Source of the DNA: Streptantibioticus ferralitis
GTDB taxonomy: Bacteria > Actinomycetota > Actinomycetes > Streptomycetales > Streptomycetaceae
DNA length: 64,000 nucleotides
Assembly: GCF_029223525.1 (NCBI RefSeq)
Contig: NZ_JARHTQ010000005.1
Location: forward strand, 186,001 to 250,000
Direction: 5' to 3'
Shown: piece after piece, positions 27,801 through 38,019 of the stretch
Layout: every line of letters starts with the position of its first letter
Numbering within the stretch: the stretch's first letter is position 1
Translations under genes and position numbers: made by a program
Notes under the pieces: generated by a model
What the model saw: only the letters and a program-made list of their open reading frames with translations
Database searches by the model: none
What the model was told of the DNA's origin: nothing

Positions 27801-29219
27801 GTGGATCTGGCGCTCAGTCAGTGGAAGTTCCTCTCCGTGCGGGCGAGGGACCACGGCATGCACGCCATCTTGACGGTGAAGGTGAGCGGGGCGGCCGGGC
27901 TGTCCGGTGCGGCCGGTCTCGCCGAGGTCCTGGTGGTGGACTGCTCGGACTCGATGACCTGGCCGCAGTCCAAGTTCCGAGCGGCCAAGAACGCCACCGC
28001 CGCGGCGCTGCGGCTGCTGCCGGACGGTACGCGCTTCGCCGTGGTCAAGGGCACCCATGTCGCGGAGATGGCCTACCCGGACACCGCGTCCATGCCGGTC
28101 GCCGGTCCCGACCGGCGGGCCGCGGCACAGGAGAGGGTGCACGGCCTGGTCGCGTCCGGCGGCACCGCGATCGGCACCTGGCTCGACCTGTCCCGAGAAC
28201 TGCTCGACGGCCAGGCCGCGCCGATCCGGCATGTGCTGCTGGTCACCGACGGCAAGAACGAGCATGACGAACAGCGCCCGCTGGACGAGGTACTGGCGGC
28301 CTGCGAGGGGCGGTTCATCTGTGACGCCTGGGGCATCGGCGACGGTTGGAACGCTCACGAGCTGATCCGTATCGCGAGTCGCCTGCACGGCAAGGCCGAC
28401 GCCGTGCGCGAGGAGTCGCAACTTCCGGTCGCCTACGAGAAGTTGATGCGCGACATGCTGGCCAAGGCCATCCCGGAGCTGCGGATCCGGGTGACCGCGA
28501 TGCCCGGAGCGCAGATCCGCTTCTTCAAGCAGGTGTACCCCACCGAGATGGACCTCGCGAACAGCGGCCACCCGTCCGGCGATGGGAGCGTCGAGTACAC
28601 CACCCGTGCCTGGGGCGACGAGTTCCGCCGCTACCACGTGTGTCTGTCCGCCGACCCGGCCGACCAGTTGCGCGAGGAGGACCTGCAGCTGGGCTTCGTC
28701 GAAGTGGCCGCCGGCTCGGCGCGGTTGCGGTACCCCGAGCCCGTGCCCATTGTCGTCCAGTGGACCGACGACCCGGTGGCCGCCACCCGGACGGACCGTC
28801 AGGTCGACCACTTCGACCAGTGCGAGCAACTCGCCAGGACCGTGGAGCGGGCGTACCAGGCCTTCCGGTCCAAGGACCGCGAGCAGGCGCGGCAGGAACT
28901 CGGGACCGCCGTCGCACTCGCCCATCAGCTGCGAGACGACCGCCAACTGCGCCAGCTGGCACGGCTGGTGGACATCGTCGACGGACCGGCGGGCCGGGTG
29001 CGGCTTCGCGCCGAACTCGCGGACATCGACTTCCAGCACCTCATCACGGCCAGCACGCACAGCACCTACGGGCCGGATCCCGAACCTCCGTACGACCCGG
29101 GCGACTTCGGCTCGGGCGGCTCGACCGCCACCCGGTCCTGCCCCGACTGCGACGCCCTGTCCCCCGCCCACGCCGGTCACTGCACCGGATGCGGTCGCGG
29201 GTTCCGGGAGCGGCCGTGA
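27801..29219 (+). CDS. vWA-domain protein with C-terminal zinc ribbon
   Basis: 472 residues. The von Willebrand A domain covers about residues 40-210; its MIDAS is intact: D47-C-S49-D-S51, Thr in GGTAIG, and Asp in LLVTDGKNEH. A beta-rich middle (about 230-330) and a helical stretch (about 335-400, RTVERAYQAFRSKDREQARQ) follow. The last 30 residues form a zinc ribbon (SCPDCDALS ... HCTGCGRGF), echoing the Cys knuckles of the kinase. The GTG at 27801 is the first normal start in frame but has a poor ribosome site; a GAGGAGGCGAGGAG run lies 35-47 bp upstream, so initiation may be non-canonical or leader-coupled. The gene overlaps the membrane protein gene (GTGA). Probably a metal-dependent scaffold or adaptor. 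Confidence 0.82.
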   Translation: MDLALSQWKFLSVRARDHGMHAILTVKVSGAAGLSGAAGLAEVLVVDCSDSMTWPQSKFRAAKNATAAALRLLPDGTRFAVVKGTHVAEMAYPDTASMPVAGPDRRAAAQERVHGLVASGGTAIGTWLDLSRELLDGQAAPIRHVLLVTDGKNEHDEQRPLDEVLAACEGRFICDAWGIGDGWNAHELIRIASRLHGKADAVREESQLPVAYEKLMRDMLAKAIPELRIRVTAMPGAQIRFFKQVYPTEMDLANSGHPSGDGSVEYTTRAWGDEFRRYHVCLSADPADQLREEDLQLGFVEVAAGSARLRYPEPVPIVVQWTDDPVAATRTDRQVDHFDQCEQLARTVERAYQAFRSKDREQARQELGTAVALAHQLRDDRQLRQLARLVDIVDGPAGRVRLRAELADIDFQHLITASTHSTYGPDPEPPYDPGDFGSGGSTATRSCPDCDALSPAHAGHCTGCGRGFRERP

Positions 29220-30154
29220 GCACCACCCGGCGCGATCTGACCCGGCGGCTCCAACTGCTGCTGGCGCTCACCGTGGTGGGTACCGCCGTGCTCTTCGCGT
29301 CCTACCAGGGGGTGCACAGCGACGCGGGCGCGCTGCGCACCACCAGCAAGACGGCGGTCCTGGCGGTGGACACGGCGGAGTACGCGCTGAACCAGGCGCA
29401 ACGGGGGGCGGGTTCGGGGGCGGCCGACAGCGATGACTTCCAAACCCAGGTGTCGGTGGCGGGGCAGAGCCTTTCGCAGGCCGCGGCCAGCAACGTCCGA
29501 GGGCTGGAGGGCAGGCAGACCCTGCAGACGGTGGCCGGGCTGATCGTGGTCTACACGGGTTGGGTGCAGAAGGCGGACCAGGAGCCGCAGGGCTCGATCC
29601 TGCGCACCGCCTATCTCGGCTACGCCCGCAGTGTGCTCACCAACAGTGCGGGCACCGGCATCATCGACCGCCTCGACCAACTCCAGAGCCGCCAGCTCGA
29701 CGAAGTGCGCCGGCAGTCGTCCTTCGGCTGGCCGCTGTGGTTGGGGTGGGGCGCGACGCTGGTGTTGTTCGCCGCCTTGAGCGTCGGTGTGCTGGAGGCC
29801 CAGTTGTTCCTGCGGCGGCGGTTCCGGCGCCGGTACAACCGCCCGCTGGTGGCGGCCACCGTGCTGCTCGCCGCTCCGCTGGTACTCGGGCTGTTCACCT
29901 GGCAGACCCATGCCGCACTGGGAAGGGCGCACACCGCGCTGCTGGCGAAGGCACACAGCGCACTGCCACCGAGGCCGTCGCTCACCGCCTCGGACATCAG
30001 CGACGCCGAGGAGAGGGTGGGCCGGGACATGCGGGGCACGGCCTTTCGTACCGCCACCGCCTACGGGATACCGTTCGGCGGCGCCATGGTCGCGGTCCTG
30101 GTCTTCTGGGGGCTCCAACCGCGCATCAGCGACTACGGGTTCAGGTCCCGATGA
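29216..30154 (+). CDS. Four-helix membrane protein, GlnX-like
   Basis: 312 residues starting at GTG 29216 (GTGA overlap with the vWA stop). Predicted helices at about 12-30, 172-198, 210-229 and 283-301. Between helices 1 and 2 is an extracytoplasmic domain of about 140 residues, helical and polar (QTQVSVAGQSLSQAAASNV), and a shorter loop lies between helices 3 and 4. This layout resembles GlnX, which connects an external binding protein with PknG in mycobacteria and corynebacteria, and the helical external segment recalls chemoreceptor-type sensors. I do not see clear sequence identity with GlnX from memory, so the relation is by architecture and gene order. Confidence 0.65.
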   Translation: MSTTRRDLTRRLQLLLALTVVGTAVLFASYQGVHSDAGALRTTSKTAVLAVDTAEYALNQAQRGAGSGAADSDDFQTQVSVAGQSLSQAAASNVRGLEGRQTLQTVAGLIVVYTGWVQKADQEPQGSILRTAYLGYARSVLTNSAGTGIIDRLDQLQSRQLDEVRRQSSFGWPLWLGWGATLVLFAALSVGVLEAQLFLRRRFRRRYNRPLVAATVLLAAPLVLGLFTWQTHAALGRAHTALLAKAHSALPPRPSLTASDISDAEERVGRDMRGTAFRTATAYGIPFGGAMVAVLVFWGLQPRISDYGFRSR

Positions 30155-31428
30155 GCAGGCCGGAGCCGCGGACGCTGGCCATAGTCGCCGTGTGCCTGGC
30201 GCTGGTCGCCGGAGCCGTGGTCGTACTGAGTTCCCTCCGGCCCCAGCCGTCCATCACGGTGCTGGCCAACTGGAGCGGGGACAACGAGGCGCTCTTCAGG
30301 ACGTCTGTGATCGCCCCGTTCGAGAAGAAGTACGGCGTCCACGTCATCTACCAGGGGACCACCGCGGAGAGCCAGGTGCTGAAGGCCGATGTGGAGGCCG
30401 GGACCCCGCCCGACATCGTGGTACTGCCCGGCCCCGGCGAACTGGCGGACTACGCCCGGATGGGAAAGCTGCAACCGGTGGAGGACCTTGTCGACCAGCG
30501 GGGTTACAGCCAGGGCAGACAGACCTGGATGTCGCGGCTCGATGTCGGTGGCGGAGGTTCCCACAACTACTGGTTCCCGCTCAAGACAGACCTCAAGAGC
30601 ATCGTCTGGCACCCGTCTTCGGTGCCCGGCGACCGCCTGACGGCCGCGAAGACAGCATCCCGCGACTGGTGTCTGGGCATGGGCTCCGACGCGACCTCCG
30701 GCTGGCCGGCCACCGACTGGATCGAGGACATCCTGCTGCAGCAGTCGGGCTGGCAGGTCTACCAGCAGTGGGCGACCGGCAGGATCCGCTGGCAGGATCC
30801 GCATGTCGAGCAGGCGTGGCGCACCTGGCAGCAGATGGTGGGCGCCGGACAGAACGCACAGACCGAGCGGGCCCTGAGGAACGACTACTCGGCCGCTTCG
30901 GCGGGCGTGACCGCCAATCCGCCGATCTGCCGGCTGGAACACCAGGCCTCGTTCATCCGCACCGACCCGCCCTGGAGGAACGGGAAGGGCGACTTCGTCG
31001 CCTCCGCGCAGCTCATCCCGCATGCGCGGCCCTCTCGCACCTGGGAGGTCTCCGGTGACCTGGCGGCCATGTTCCGCCGCACCACGGGCACCGCCGACTT
31101 CGTCAGATACCTGGCCTCGAAGGACACCCAGCAGACGTGGAGCCTGCAGCAGCACGGCTTCTCCGCGGACACCGACGTGCCAGTCAGCGCCTACGGCGGC
31201 GACCAGACGACACACAAGCTCGCCGAGACGCTTCGCGACTCGACGGCGGTCCACTGCTTCGACGGATCCGACGCCATGCCGCCGGCGATGCGCGATGCCT
31301 TCGTGCAGGCCGCGCTGACCTTCCTGGCCCGCCCGGACACCCTCGCCACCCAGCTCGGCACGCTCGACGCCGTACAGCGCTCCCAGCCGAAGACCACCTG
31401 GCTCCAGTCGGTGTGCGACCGGACCTGA
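30151..31428 (+). CDS. Extracellular solute-binding protein (family 1 type), membrane-anchored
   Basis: 425 residues. The N-terminus has one hydrophobic segment (LAIVAVCLALVAGAVVVL) with no lipobox, so it is either a signal peptide or an uncleaved anchor. The rest is a periplasmic-binding fold of the family 1 (carbohydrate-type) class: ITVLANWSGDNEALFRTSVI, PFEKKYGVHVIYQGTT, GTPPDIVVLPGPGELADYA. No ABC permease or ATPase gene lies nearby, so it is more likely a ligand sensor than a transporter part. It starts with ATGA overlap to the membrane protein. In the PknG-GlnX-GlnH arrangement this would occupy the GlnH place, although the fold subfamily differs from amino-acid-binding GlnH. Confidence 0.8.
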   Translation: MSRPEPRTLAIVAVCLALVAGAVVVLSSLRPQPSITVLANWSGDNEALFRTSVIAPFEKKYGVHVIYQGTTAESQVLKADVEAGTPPDIVVLPGPGELADYARMGKLQPVEDLVDQRGYSQGRQTWMSRLDVGGGGSHNYWFPLKTDLKSIVWHPSSVPGDRLTAAKTASRDWCLGMGSDATSGWPATDWIEDILLQQSGWQVYQQWATGRIRWQDPHVEQAWRTWQQMVGAGQNAQTERALRNDYSAASAGVTANPPICRLEHQASFIRTDPPWRNGKGDFVASAQLIPHARPSRTWEVSGDLAAMFRRTTGTADFVRYLASKDTQQTWSLQQHGFSADTDVPVSAYGGDQTTHKLAETLRDSTAVHCFDGSDAMPPAMRDAFVQAALTFLARPDTLATQLGTLDAVQRSQPKTTWLQSVCDRT

Positions 31429-31536
31429 CGGACCAGGTCACTGCGCGGTGTGCGCCGCCCGCACCGGACGCGTCGCTGCCGGTACGGCGGTATACAGGAA
31501 AGGGCGGGGTCCGCGCGTCCCTGAGGAGGGGTGCAC

Positions 31537-33387
<1,851 letters not shown>

Positions 33388-33411
33388 CGGGCGTGACCTC
33401 GCTCACGCCCG
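33388..33411 (+). terminator. Hairpin terminator after GH15 gene
   Basis: CGGGCGTGA / TCACGCCCG, 9-bp perfect stem with a 6-base loop, starting right at the stop codon of the GH15 gene. It marks the boundary before the biosynthetic cluster. Confidence 0.65.
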
Positions 33412-33528
33412 GCTGATCGAACGCCCCGTCAACCGCTGCTCAGCAGCGGCTAGTTGGCGTTCGGTCAGCGGTTTGGCAGGAATCATCAACAGACTGTCAT
33501 TGCGGCCGTCTCCGGTCGCATACACGCT

Positions 33529-34557
33529 GTGATCGTGATCCAGCGACGTGTGGTGGTCGTGGTCTACTCCGGCGTGCAGGCGCTGGATGTCACCGGGCCC
33601 ATTGAAGTGTTCGACACGGTGAACCGCCGGTTAGCCGATCAGGGGGTCGGCTACCGCATCGAGTGCGTCTCCGCCGAGGCGCCCCTGGTGCGGACCTCCG
33701 CCGGGCTGGTGATCGAGGCCGCGCCGCTGGACGAGGGGGCGGGTCCCATCGACACCCTGCTGGTCCCCGGCGGCTGGGGCTTACGGGAGGCGTTGCGGGA
33801 TCGGGAGTTGATCTCGTGGATCGGCCAGGCCGCGGCCCGGTCGCGCCGGGTCGCCTCGGTGTGCGGTGGGGCCTTCCTGCTGGCCGAGGCGGGGCTGCTG
33901 GACGGTCGGCGGGCCACCACGCACTGGGCGTACTGCGAGCAGTTCGCCCGCCGCTATCCGCGGGTGACGGTCGACTCGGGGCCGATCTTCGTCTGGGACG
34001 GCCGCTATGTGACGTCCGCGGGAGTGTCCACCGGCATCGACATGGCCCTGGCCCTGGTGGAGGCCGACCACGGCGCCGCGGTGGCGCTGGAGACGGCCCG
34101 GTACCTGGTGCTGTTCTTCAAACGGCACGGCGGGCAGTCGCAGTTCAGCGCGGTGCTGGACGCGCAGTTGGCCGACCGGCTGCCGATCCGGGCCGCTCAG
34201 GAGTGGGTTCTGGGGAATCTCGAACACCCGCTGCCGGTAACGGAGTTGGCGCGGCGGGCCAGTATGAGCCCGCGCAACTTCGCCCGGGTGTTCCGCCGTG
34301 AGGTGGGGACGACGCCGGGCCAGTACGTCGAGCGCATGCGGATCGCGCGGGCCCGCGAGCTTCTGGAGACCACCGAGCTGCCCGTCAGCCATGTCGCCCG
34401 GCGCTGCGGATTCGCCGCCGCCGAGACGTTCCTGCGGTCGTTCAACCGCGCCGTGGGGCTCACCCCGGGCGAGTACCGGCAGCGCTTCCAGGTCCTGACG
34501 CCCGCGGGTGTCATCGTCGCGCCGGGCCACAGCGGCCATGCGGAGGTGGGCTTGTGA
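33529..34557 (+). CDS. AraC-family regulator with DJ-1/PfpI domain (two TTA codons)
   Basis: 342 residues. Residues about 1-175 are a class I amidotransferase-like sensor domain (VVVVVYSGVQALDVTGPIEV; ASVCGGAFLLAEAGLL with the elbow cysteine; HWAYCEQFARRYP), the rest a double HTH of AraC type (RRASMSPRNFARVFRREVG, then CGFAAAETFLRSFNRAVG). This GATase-AraC fusion is common in actinomycete pathway regulators. Codons 33631-33633 and 33781-33783 are TTA, rare in such genomes and read only by the bldA tRNA, so translation is probably tied to development. Start GTG 33529; a GTG two codons later is an alternative. The stop overlaps the start of the ThDP enzyme, so this regulator heads the first cluster operon. 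Confidence 0.88.
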   Translation: MIVIQRRVVVVVYSGVQALDVTGPIEVFDTVNRRLADQGVGYRIECVSAEAPLVRTSAGLVIEAAPLDEGAGPIDTLLVPGGWGLREALRDRELISWIGQAAARSRRVASVCGGAFLLAEAGLLDGRRATTHWAYCEQFARRYPRVTVDSGPIFVWDGRYVTSAGVSTGIDMALALVEADHGAAVALETARYLVLFFKRHGGQSQFSAVLDAQLADRLPIRAAQEWVLGNLEHPLPVTELARRASMSPRNFARVFRREVGTTPGQYVERMRIARARELLETTELPVSHVARRCGFAAAETFLRSFNRAVGLTPGEYRQRFQVLTPAGVIVAPGHSGHAEVGL

Positions 34558-36266
34558 CCGCGGCCGACCAGGTACGCCTGGTCGACTACCTGGCCGCGGA
34601 GTTGGGCCGAGCCGGGATGCGGTACGTCTTCGGTGTCGGCGGTGCGAACATCGAGGATCTGTACGACGCCGTGCACGGCACCTCGGGGGTGGTGCGTGGC
34701 GTGGTGGCGAAGCACGAGTTCTCCGCGGCGACCATGGCGGACGGCTACGCCCGCGCCACCGGCCGGATCGGCGTGGTCGCCGCCACGTCCGGCGGCGGGG
34801 CGATGAACCTGGTGCCGGGGCTGGCGGAGGCGTACGCCTCGCGTGTTCCGCTGCTGGCGCTGGTGGGGCAGCCGCCCACCGGGCTCGACGGGCGCGGGGC
34901 GTTCCAGGACTCCAGCGGCAAGGGCGGCTCCTTCGACGCGGCGGACGTCTTCGCGCCGGTGTCCCGGTTCTGTGCGCGGGTGACCGAACCGGAGGCGTTC
35001 CCTGGGCTGTTGGCGCGGGCGATCAGCGCGGCGCGCAGCGATCCCAAGGGCCCGGCGGTGCTGCTGCTGCCCAAGGACGCGCAGCAGGCGCTCCTCACGG
35101 CGCCCAGCACACGGGTGGCGGCACCGGAGCCCACGGCGCCGCGGCCGGATCCGTCGGCCCTGGATCGCGCGGTGCGGCTGCTGCGCGGCGCGAACCGCGT
35201 TCTGCTGATCGCCGGGGAGGGGGTGGCCGCGGCCGGTGCGCGGTCGGAGTTGGCCGAGCTGGCGGGGCGGTTGGCGGCGTGGGTGGCGGTCAGCCCGGAC
35301 GCCAAGGACGTGTTCGACAACCGCGACCCCCGGTTCGTCGGAGTGGCCGGGGTGATGGGACATCAGAACGTCGAGGACTGCCTGCGGCGGGCCGACGCCT
35401 GTGTGCTGGTCGGCACCCGGCTGCCGTTGATGGCACGCGGCGGTCTGGACCCCGCGTTGCTGGGCACCCCGGTGGTCTGCGTGGACCCGGAGCCGCCGTT
35501 CGTACCCGGTATCGCGCTGCCGGGGGACCCGCGCGCGACGCTGCGTACGCTCGTCGACCGGCTGGAGCGGCGGCCGCGGGTGCGACCGGCGCATGCCGGT
35601 CCGCGGCCCTTGACCGTGCCGCGGCTCGATGCGGCCGCCACGTCCTACGCCGATGCGCTGGCCGCGATCGGGGCGGCGCTGCCCGAGGACGCCCATGTCT
35701 TCGTGGACGCCGGGAACATCGGGGCCAGCGCCATCCATCTGCTGCCCGCGCCGCGCGACGGCCGCTTCGTGGTGGCGGTGGGCATGGGCGGCATGGGCTA
35801 CACCTTCGGTGCGGGCATCGGCGCGGCGCTCGCCACCGGACGCCGCACCTACGTACTGGCCGGGGACGGCGCGTTCTTCATGCACGGCATGGAGGTGCAC
35901 ACCGCGATCGAGTACGCCGCTCCGGTCACCTTCGTCATCCTCAACAACAACGCGCACGCCATGTGCGTGACCCGCGAGCAGTTGTTCCAGGGCGGCGCCC
36001 GCGCCGAGAACGTCTTCCGGCCGTCCGACATAGCCGCCGGCGTGGCCGCCATGTTCCCGGGCCTTGAGGTGACCCGGGCGCGATCCGCCCGCGAACTGCG
36101 CCAGGCACTGCTGTGCAGCAACACCAGTGCCGGTCCGGCCCTCGCCGCCATGGACTTCGACCACCGGGAAGTCCCCCCGTTCCTTCCCTTCCTGACCGCA
36201 GCTGGTCAGGATTCCGTCCACACCGAGGAGAGCACAGATGACCGCGGACCCCTCCACGTTGGCTGA
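34554..36266 (+). CDS. Acetolactate synthase-like thiamine diphosphate enzyme
   Basis: 570 residues with three-domain ThDP decarboxylase/carboligase layout. The catalytic glutamate is in VAKHEFSAATMADGYARATG; the middle domain spans about 190-320; the ThDP-Mg motif is GDGAFFMHGMEVHTAIEY followed by LNNNAHAM (GDG...NN). It is probably cytosolic and could catalyse acyloin or C-C bond formation from a 2-oxoacid, or decarboxylation. A distinct ilvB role is unlikely, because there is no ilvN neighbour and it sits in a cluster. The GTG start overlaps the AraC stop, and its own 3' end overlaps the SRPBCC gene by 29 bp. Confidence 0.85.
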   Translation: MTAADQVRLVDYLAAELGRAGMRYVFGVGGANIEDLYDAVHGTSGVVRGVVAKHEFSAATMADGYARATGRIGVVAATSGGGAMNLVPGLAEAYASRVPLLALVGQPPTGLDGRGAFQDSSGKGGSFDAADVFAPVSRFCARVTEPEAFPGLLARAISAARSDPKGPAVLLLPKDAQQALLTAPSTRVAAPEPTAPRPDPSALDRAVRLLRGANRVLLIAGEGVAAAGARSELAELAGRLAAWVAVSPDAKDVFDNRDPRFVGVAGVMGHQNVEDCLRRADACVLVGTRLPLMARGGLDPALLGTPVVCVDPEPPFVPGIALPGDPRATLRTLVDRLERRPRVRPAHAGPRPLTVPRLDAAATSYADALAAIGAALPEDAHVFVDAGNIGASAIHLLPAPRDGRFVVAVGMGGMGYTFGAGIGAALATGRRTYVLAGDGAFFMHGMEVHTAIEYAAPVTFVILNNNAHAMCVTREQLFQGGARAENVFRPSDIAAGVAAMFPGLEVTRARSARELRQALLCSNTSAGPALAAMDFDHREVPPFLPFLTAAGQDSVHTEESTDDRGPLHVG

Positions 36267-36891
36267 CATCCCCGGGCTGATCCGAGTGGAGAACACCAGC
36301 CCGCAGGAACTGGCCGCCCACTGCGCGCGGATGACCCAGGAGGCCTATCCGCACGAGCAGGTCTACGGGCGGTACTGCACCATCGAGGAGTACGTCGACT
36401 GCCCGCCGGAACAGGTCTACGACTACCTGCGCCAAGGACACCACCTGGAGGAATGGACCTGCAGCCTGCGGGACTTCGGGCCGACCGGGACCCCGGGGCT
36501 GTGGCTCGGCCGCGACCTGCTGGAGCCGGGCACCGGCATCTACTGCAAGGTGGTGGCCAACTCCGAGGCGATGACGGTGGATTACCACTGCGCCTGGGAC
36601 CAGGCCGAAACACTGTGGATGGTCTATCTGATGCGGGTGGTCCCGGCGTCACTGGTGCTCGGCAAGCCGGGCTCGGTCATCACCTGGACCAACTGCCGCC
36701 ATCCGTACTACGACGCCAACCCGTACCCGGAGCGGGCACCGCGCCCGGACCGGCGATGGGTGGGCGAGTACTGGGACCTGTTCTACGCCGGTCACACGGT
36801 GGAGATGCACAACCTCAAGGCGATCCTGGAACACCGCCATGGACACGGCCTTCCGGTCAGCGTGCCGCCGGTCCGGGCGGTGGCCCGGTGA
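36238..36891 (+). CDS. SRPBCC/START-like fold protein
   Basis: 217 residues. The pattern YVDCPPEQVYDYLRQGHHLE near residue 50 followed by LEEWTCSLRDFGPTG and later beta strands resembles the SRPBCC (Bet v1/polyketide cyclase-like) superfamily, whose members bind hydrophobic ligands and sometimes act as cyclases, aromatases or hydroxylases. No catalytic motif is decisive. GAGGAGAGCACAG before the ATG gives a strong ribosome site. It sits between the ThDP enzyme and ketosynthase III, overlapping both, so it likely acts on or carries the acyl intermediate made by them. Assignment is by fold pattern only. Confidence 0.55.
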   Translation: MTADPSTLADIPGLIRVENTSPQELAAHCARMTQEAYPHEQVYGRYCTIEEYVDCPPEQVYDYLRQGHHLEEWTCSLRDFGPTGTPGLWLGRDLLEPGTGIYCKVVANSEAMTVDYHCAWDQAETLWMVYLMRVVPASLVLGKPGSVITWTNCRHPYYDANPYPERAPRPDRRWVGEYWDLFYAGHTVEMHNLKAILEHRHGHGLPVSVPPVRAVAR

Positions 36892-37904
36892 CGTCGGTCA
36901 GCCTCACCGATGTGTCGGGCTACCTGCCGGGCGAGCCGGTGCCCGCCGAGTTCTACACCGGCTACCCCGGTGCGGAGGACAAGCTGCGGGACAGCCCGAT
37001 GTTCAAGGTTCCGCCGTTCCGGCACCATGTTGCCGCAGCCGAGACCAACGTCGACATGATCGAGCGTGCGGTCCAGCCGCTGATCGAACGGCACGGCCGG
37101 AACGCGATCCGCGGCGTGGACGTACTGCTGGTGCACAGCCAGCTGCCGGACGTGCCGTTCGTGGGCGCGGGCACCGAAGTGGCCCGCCGGCTCGGGATGG
37201 CCCCCGAGTGGCTGGTCGACGTGGCCAACGCCGGGTGCGCCTCGTTCGTCCATATGCTGGGGCTGGCCCGGCAGATCCTCACCACCACGACGGCGAAGAC
37301 CGCCCTGATCTGCAACGCGCAGAGCGCCGCGGGCCAGTTGTTCACCCAGTCCGAGGTGCGCGGGCTCGCCCAGGCCGCGATTCCGGGCGACGGCTGCGGC
37401 GTGGGATACGTCACCGCCTCAGGCCCGAGTCCCGTGCTGGGCGTCCGGGTCCGGCACATCGCCGAGTACGCGGGTGACATGACGATGGTGCGCGACGACG
37501 GCCGCCGGTACTGGGAGCCGGGCGAGGCACAGCTGCGGATCGGCTTCACCGAGACCGGGGTCAGCAAGGTGCTGGACCGTGGCAACCGGCTGGTCCCCGA
37601 AGTGGTCACGGAACTGTGCCGACAACTCGGCAGGGACACCGCGGACATCGACACGCTGGTCACCAACCAGCCCAACAGGATGTTCCTGCGCAACTGGCGG
37701 GACGCGTTGAAGCTGCCGCCCGAGCGCCATCCGGACACCTTCGACCGCTGCGGCAACCTCTTCGGCGCGGCCATCCCGATCACGTTGGACCACGCCGTCC
37801 GCTCGGACGGGATCAGCGACGGCGCGCTGGTCGTCCTCGGCGGCTTCGCGCACGCTGGGGACTTCGCCGGGGCGGCGGCCATCGAGTGGCACACCGGCGG
37901 ATAG
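36888..37904 (+). CDS. Ketosynthase III-like enzyme 1 (altered active site)
   Basis: 338 residues of the beta-ketoacyl-ACP synthase III family. Cys117 lies in VANAGCASFVHML, and the C-terminal Asn290 in FDRCGNLFGAAIP. The position normally held by the catalytic His of the (H)QAN motif reads TNQPN (Asn260). A C-N-N triad would probably not support the usual decarboxylative condensation in the standard way, so the enzyme may use a different acyl transfer, or a non-decarboxylative chemistry with the ThDP enzyme product. GTGA overlap with the SRPBCC stop. It closes the first cluster operon. Confidence 0.85.
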   Translation: MTSVSLTDVSGYLPGEPVPAEFYTGYPGAEDKLRDSPMFKVPPFRHHVAAAETNVDMIERAVQPLIERHGRNAIRGVDVLLVHSQLPDVPFVGAGTEVARRLGMAPEWLVDVANAGCASFVHMLGLARQILTTTTAKTALICNAQSAAGQLFTQSEVRGLAQAAIPGDGCGVGYVTASGPSPVLGVRVRHIAEYAGDMTMVRDDGRRYWEPGEAQLRIGFTETGVSKVLDRGNRLVPEVVTELCRQLGRDTADIDTLVTNQPNRMFLRNWRDALKLPPERHPDTFDRCGNLFGAAIPITLDHAVRSDGISDGALVVLGGFAHAGDFAGAAAIEWHTGG

Positions 37905-37958
37905 CCGACGTGGCGCTGGCCACATCAGCCATGAACTTTGGGCAACCCTTTCGTCACG

Positions 37959-37975
37959 CCTCGTAGTCTACGAGG
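37959..37975. promoter_or_regulatory. Perfect 17-bp palindrome upstream of PucR regulator
   Basis: CCTCGTAG-T-CTACGAGG, eight-base arms around one central base, ending 44 bp before the PucR ATG and 55 bp after the first ketosynthase stop. Symmetry and position fit an autoregulatory or cluster operator. Which regulator binds is unknown. Confidence 0.6.
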
Positions 37976-38019
37976 GCGACCCGTCGATGTTCGGCGGGCC
38001 ATGGCGCAAAGGAGCACAG

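Noticed and set aside
26964-29180. Open frame of over 700 codons on the minus strand opposite the kinase and vWA genes
   Set aside because: Antisense shadow of convincing plus-strand genes; no domain or ribosome site.
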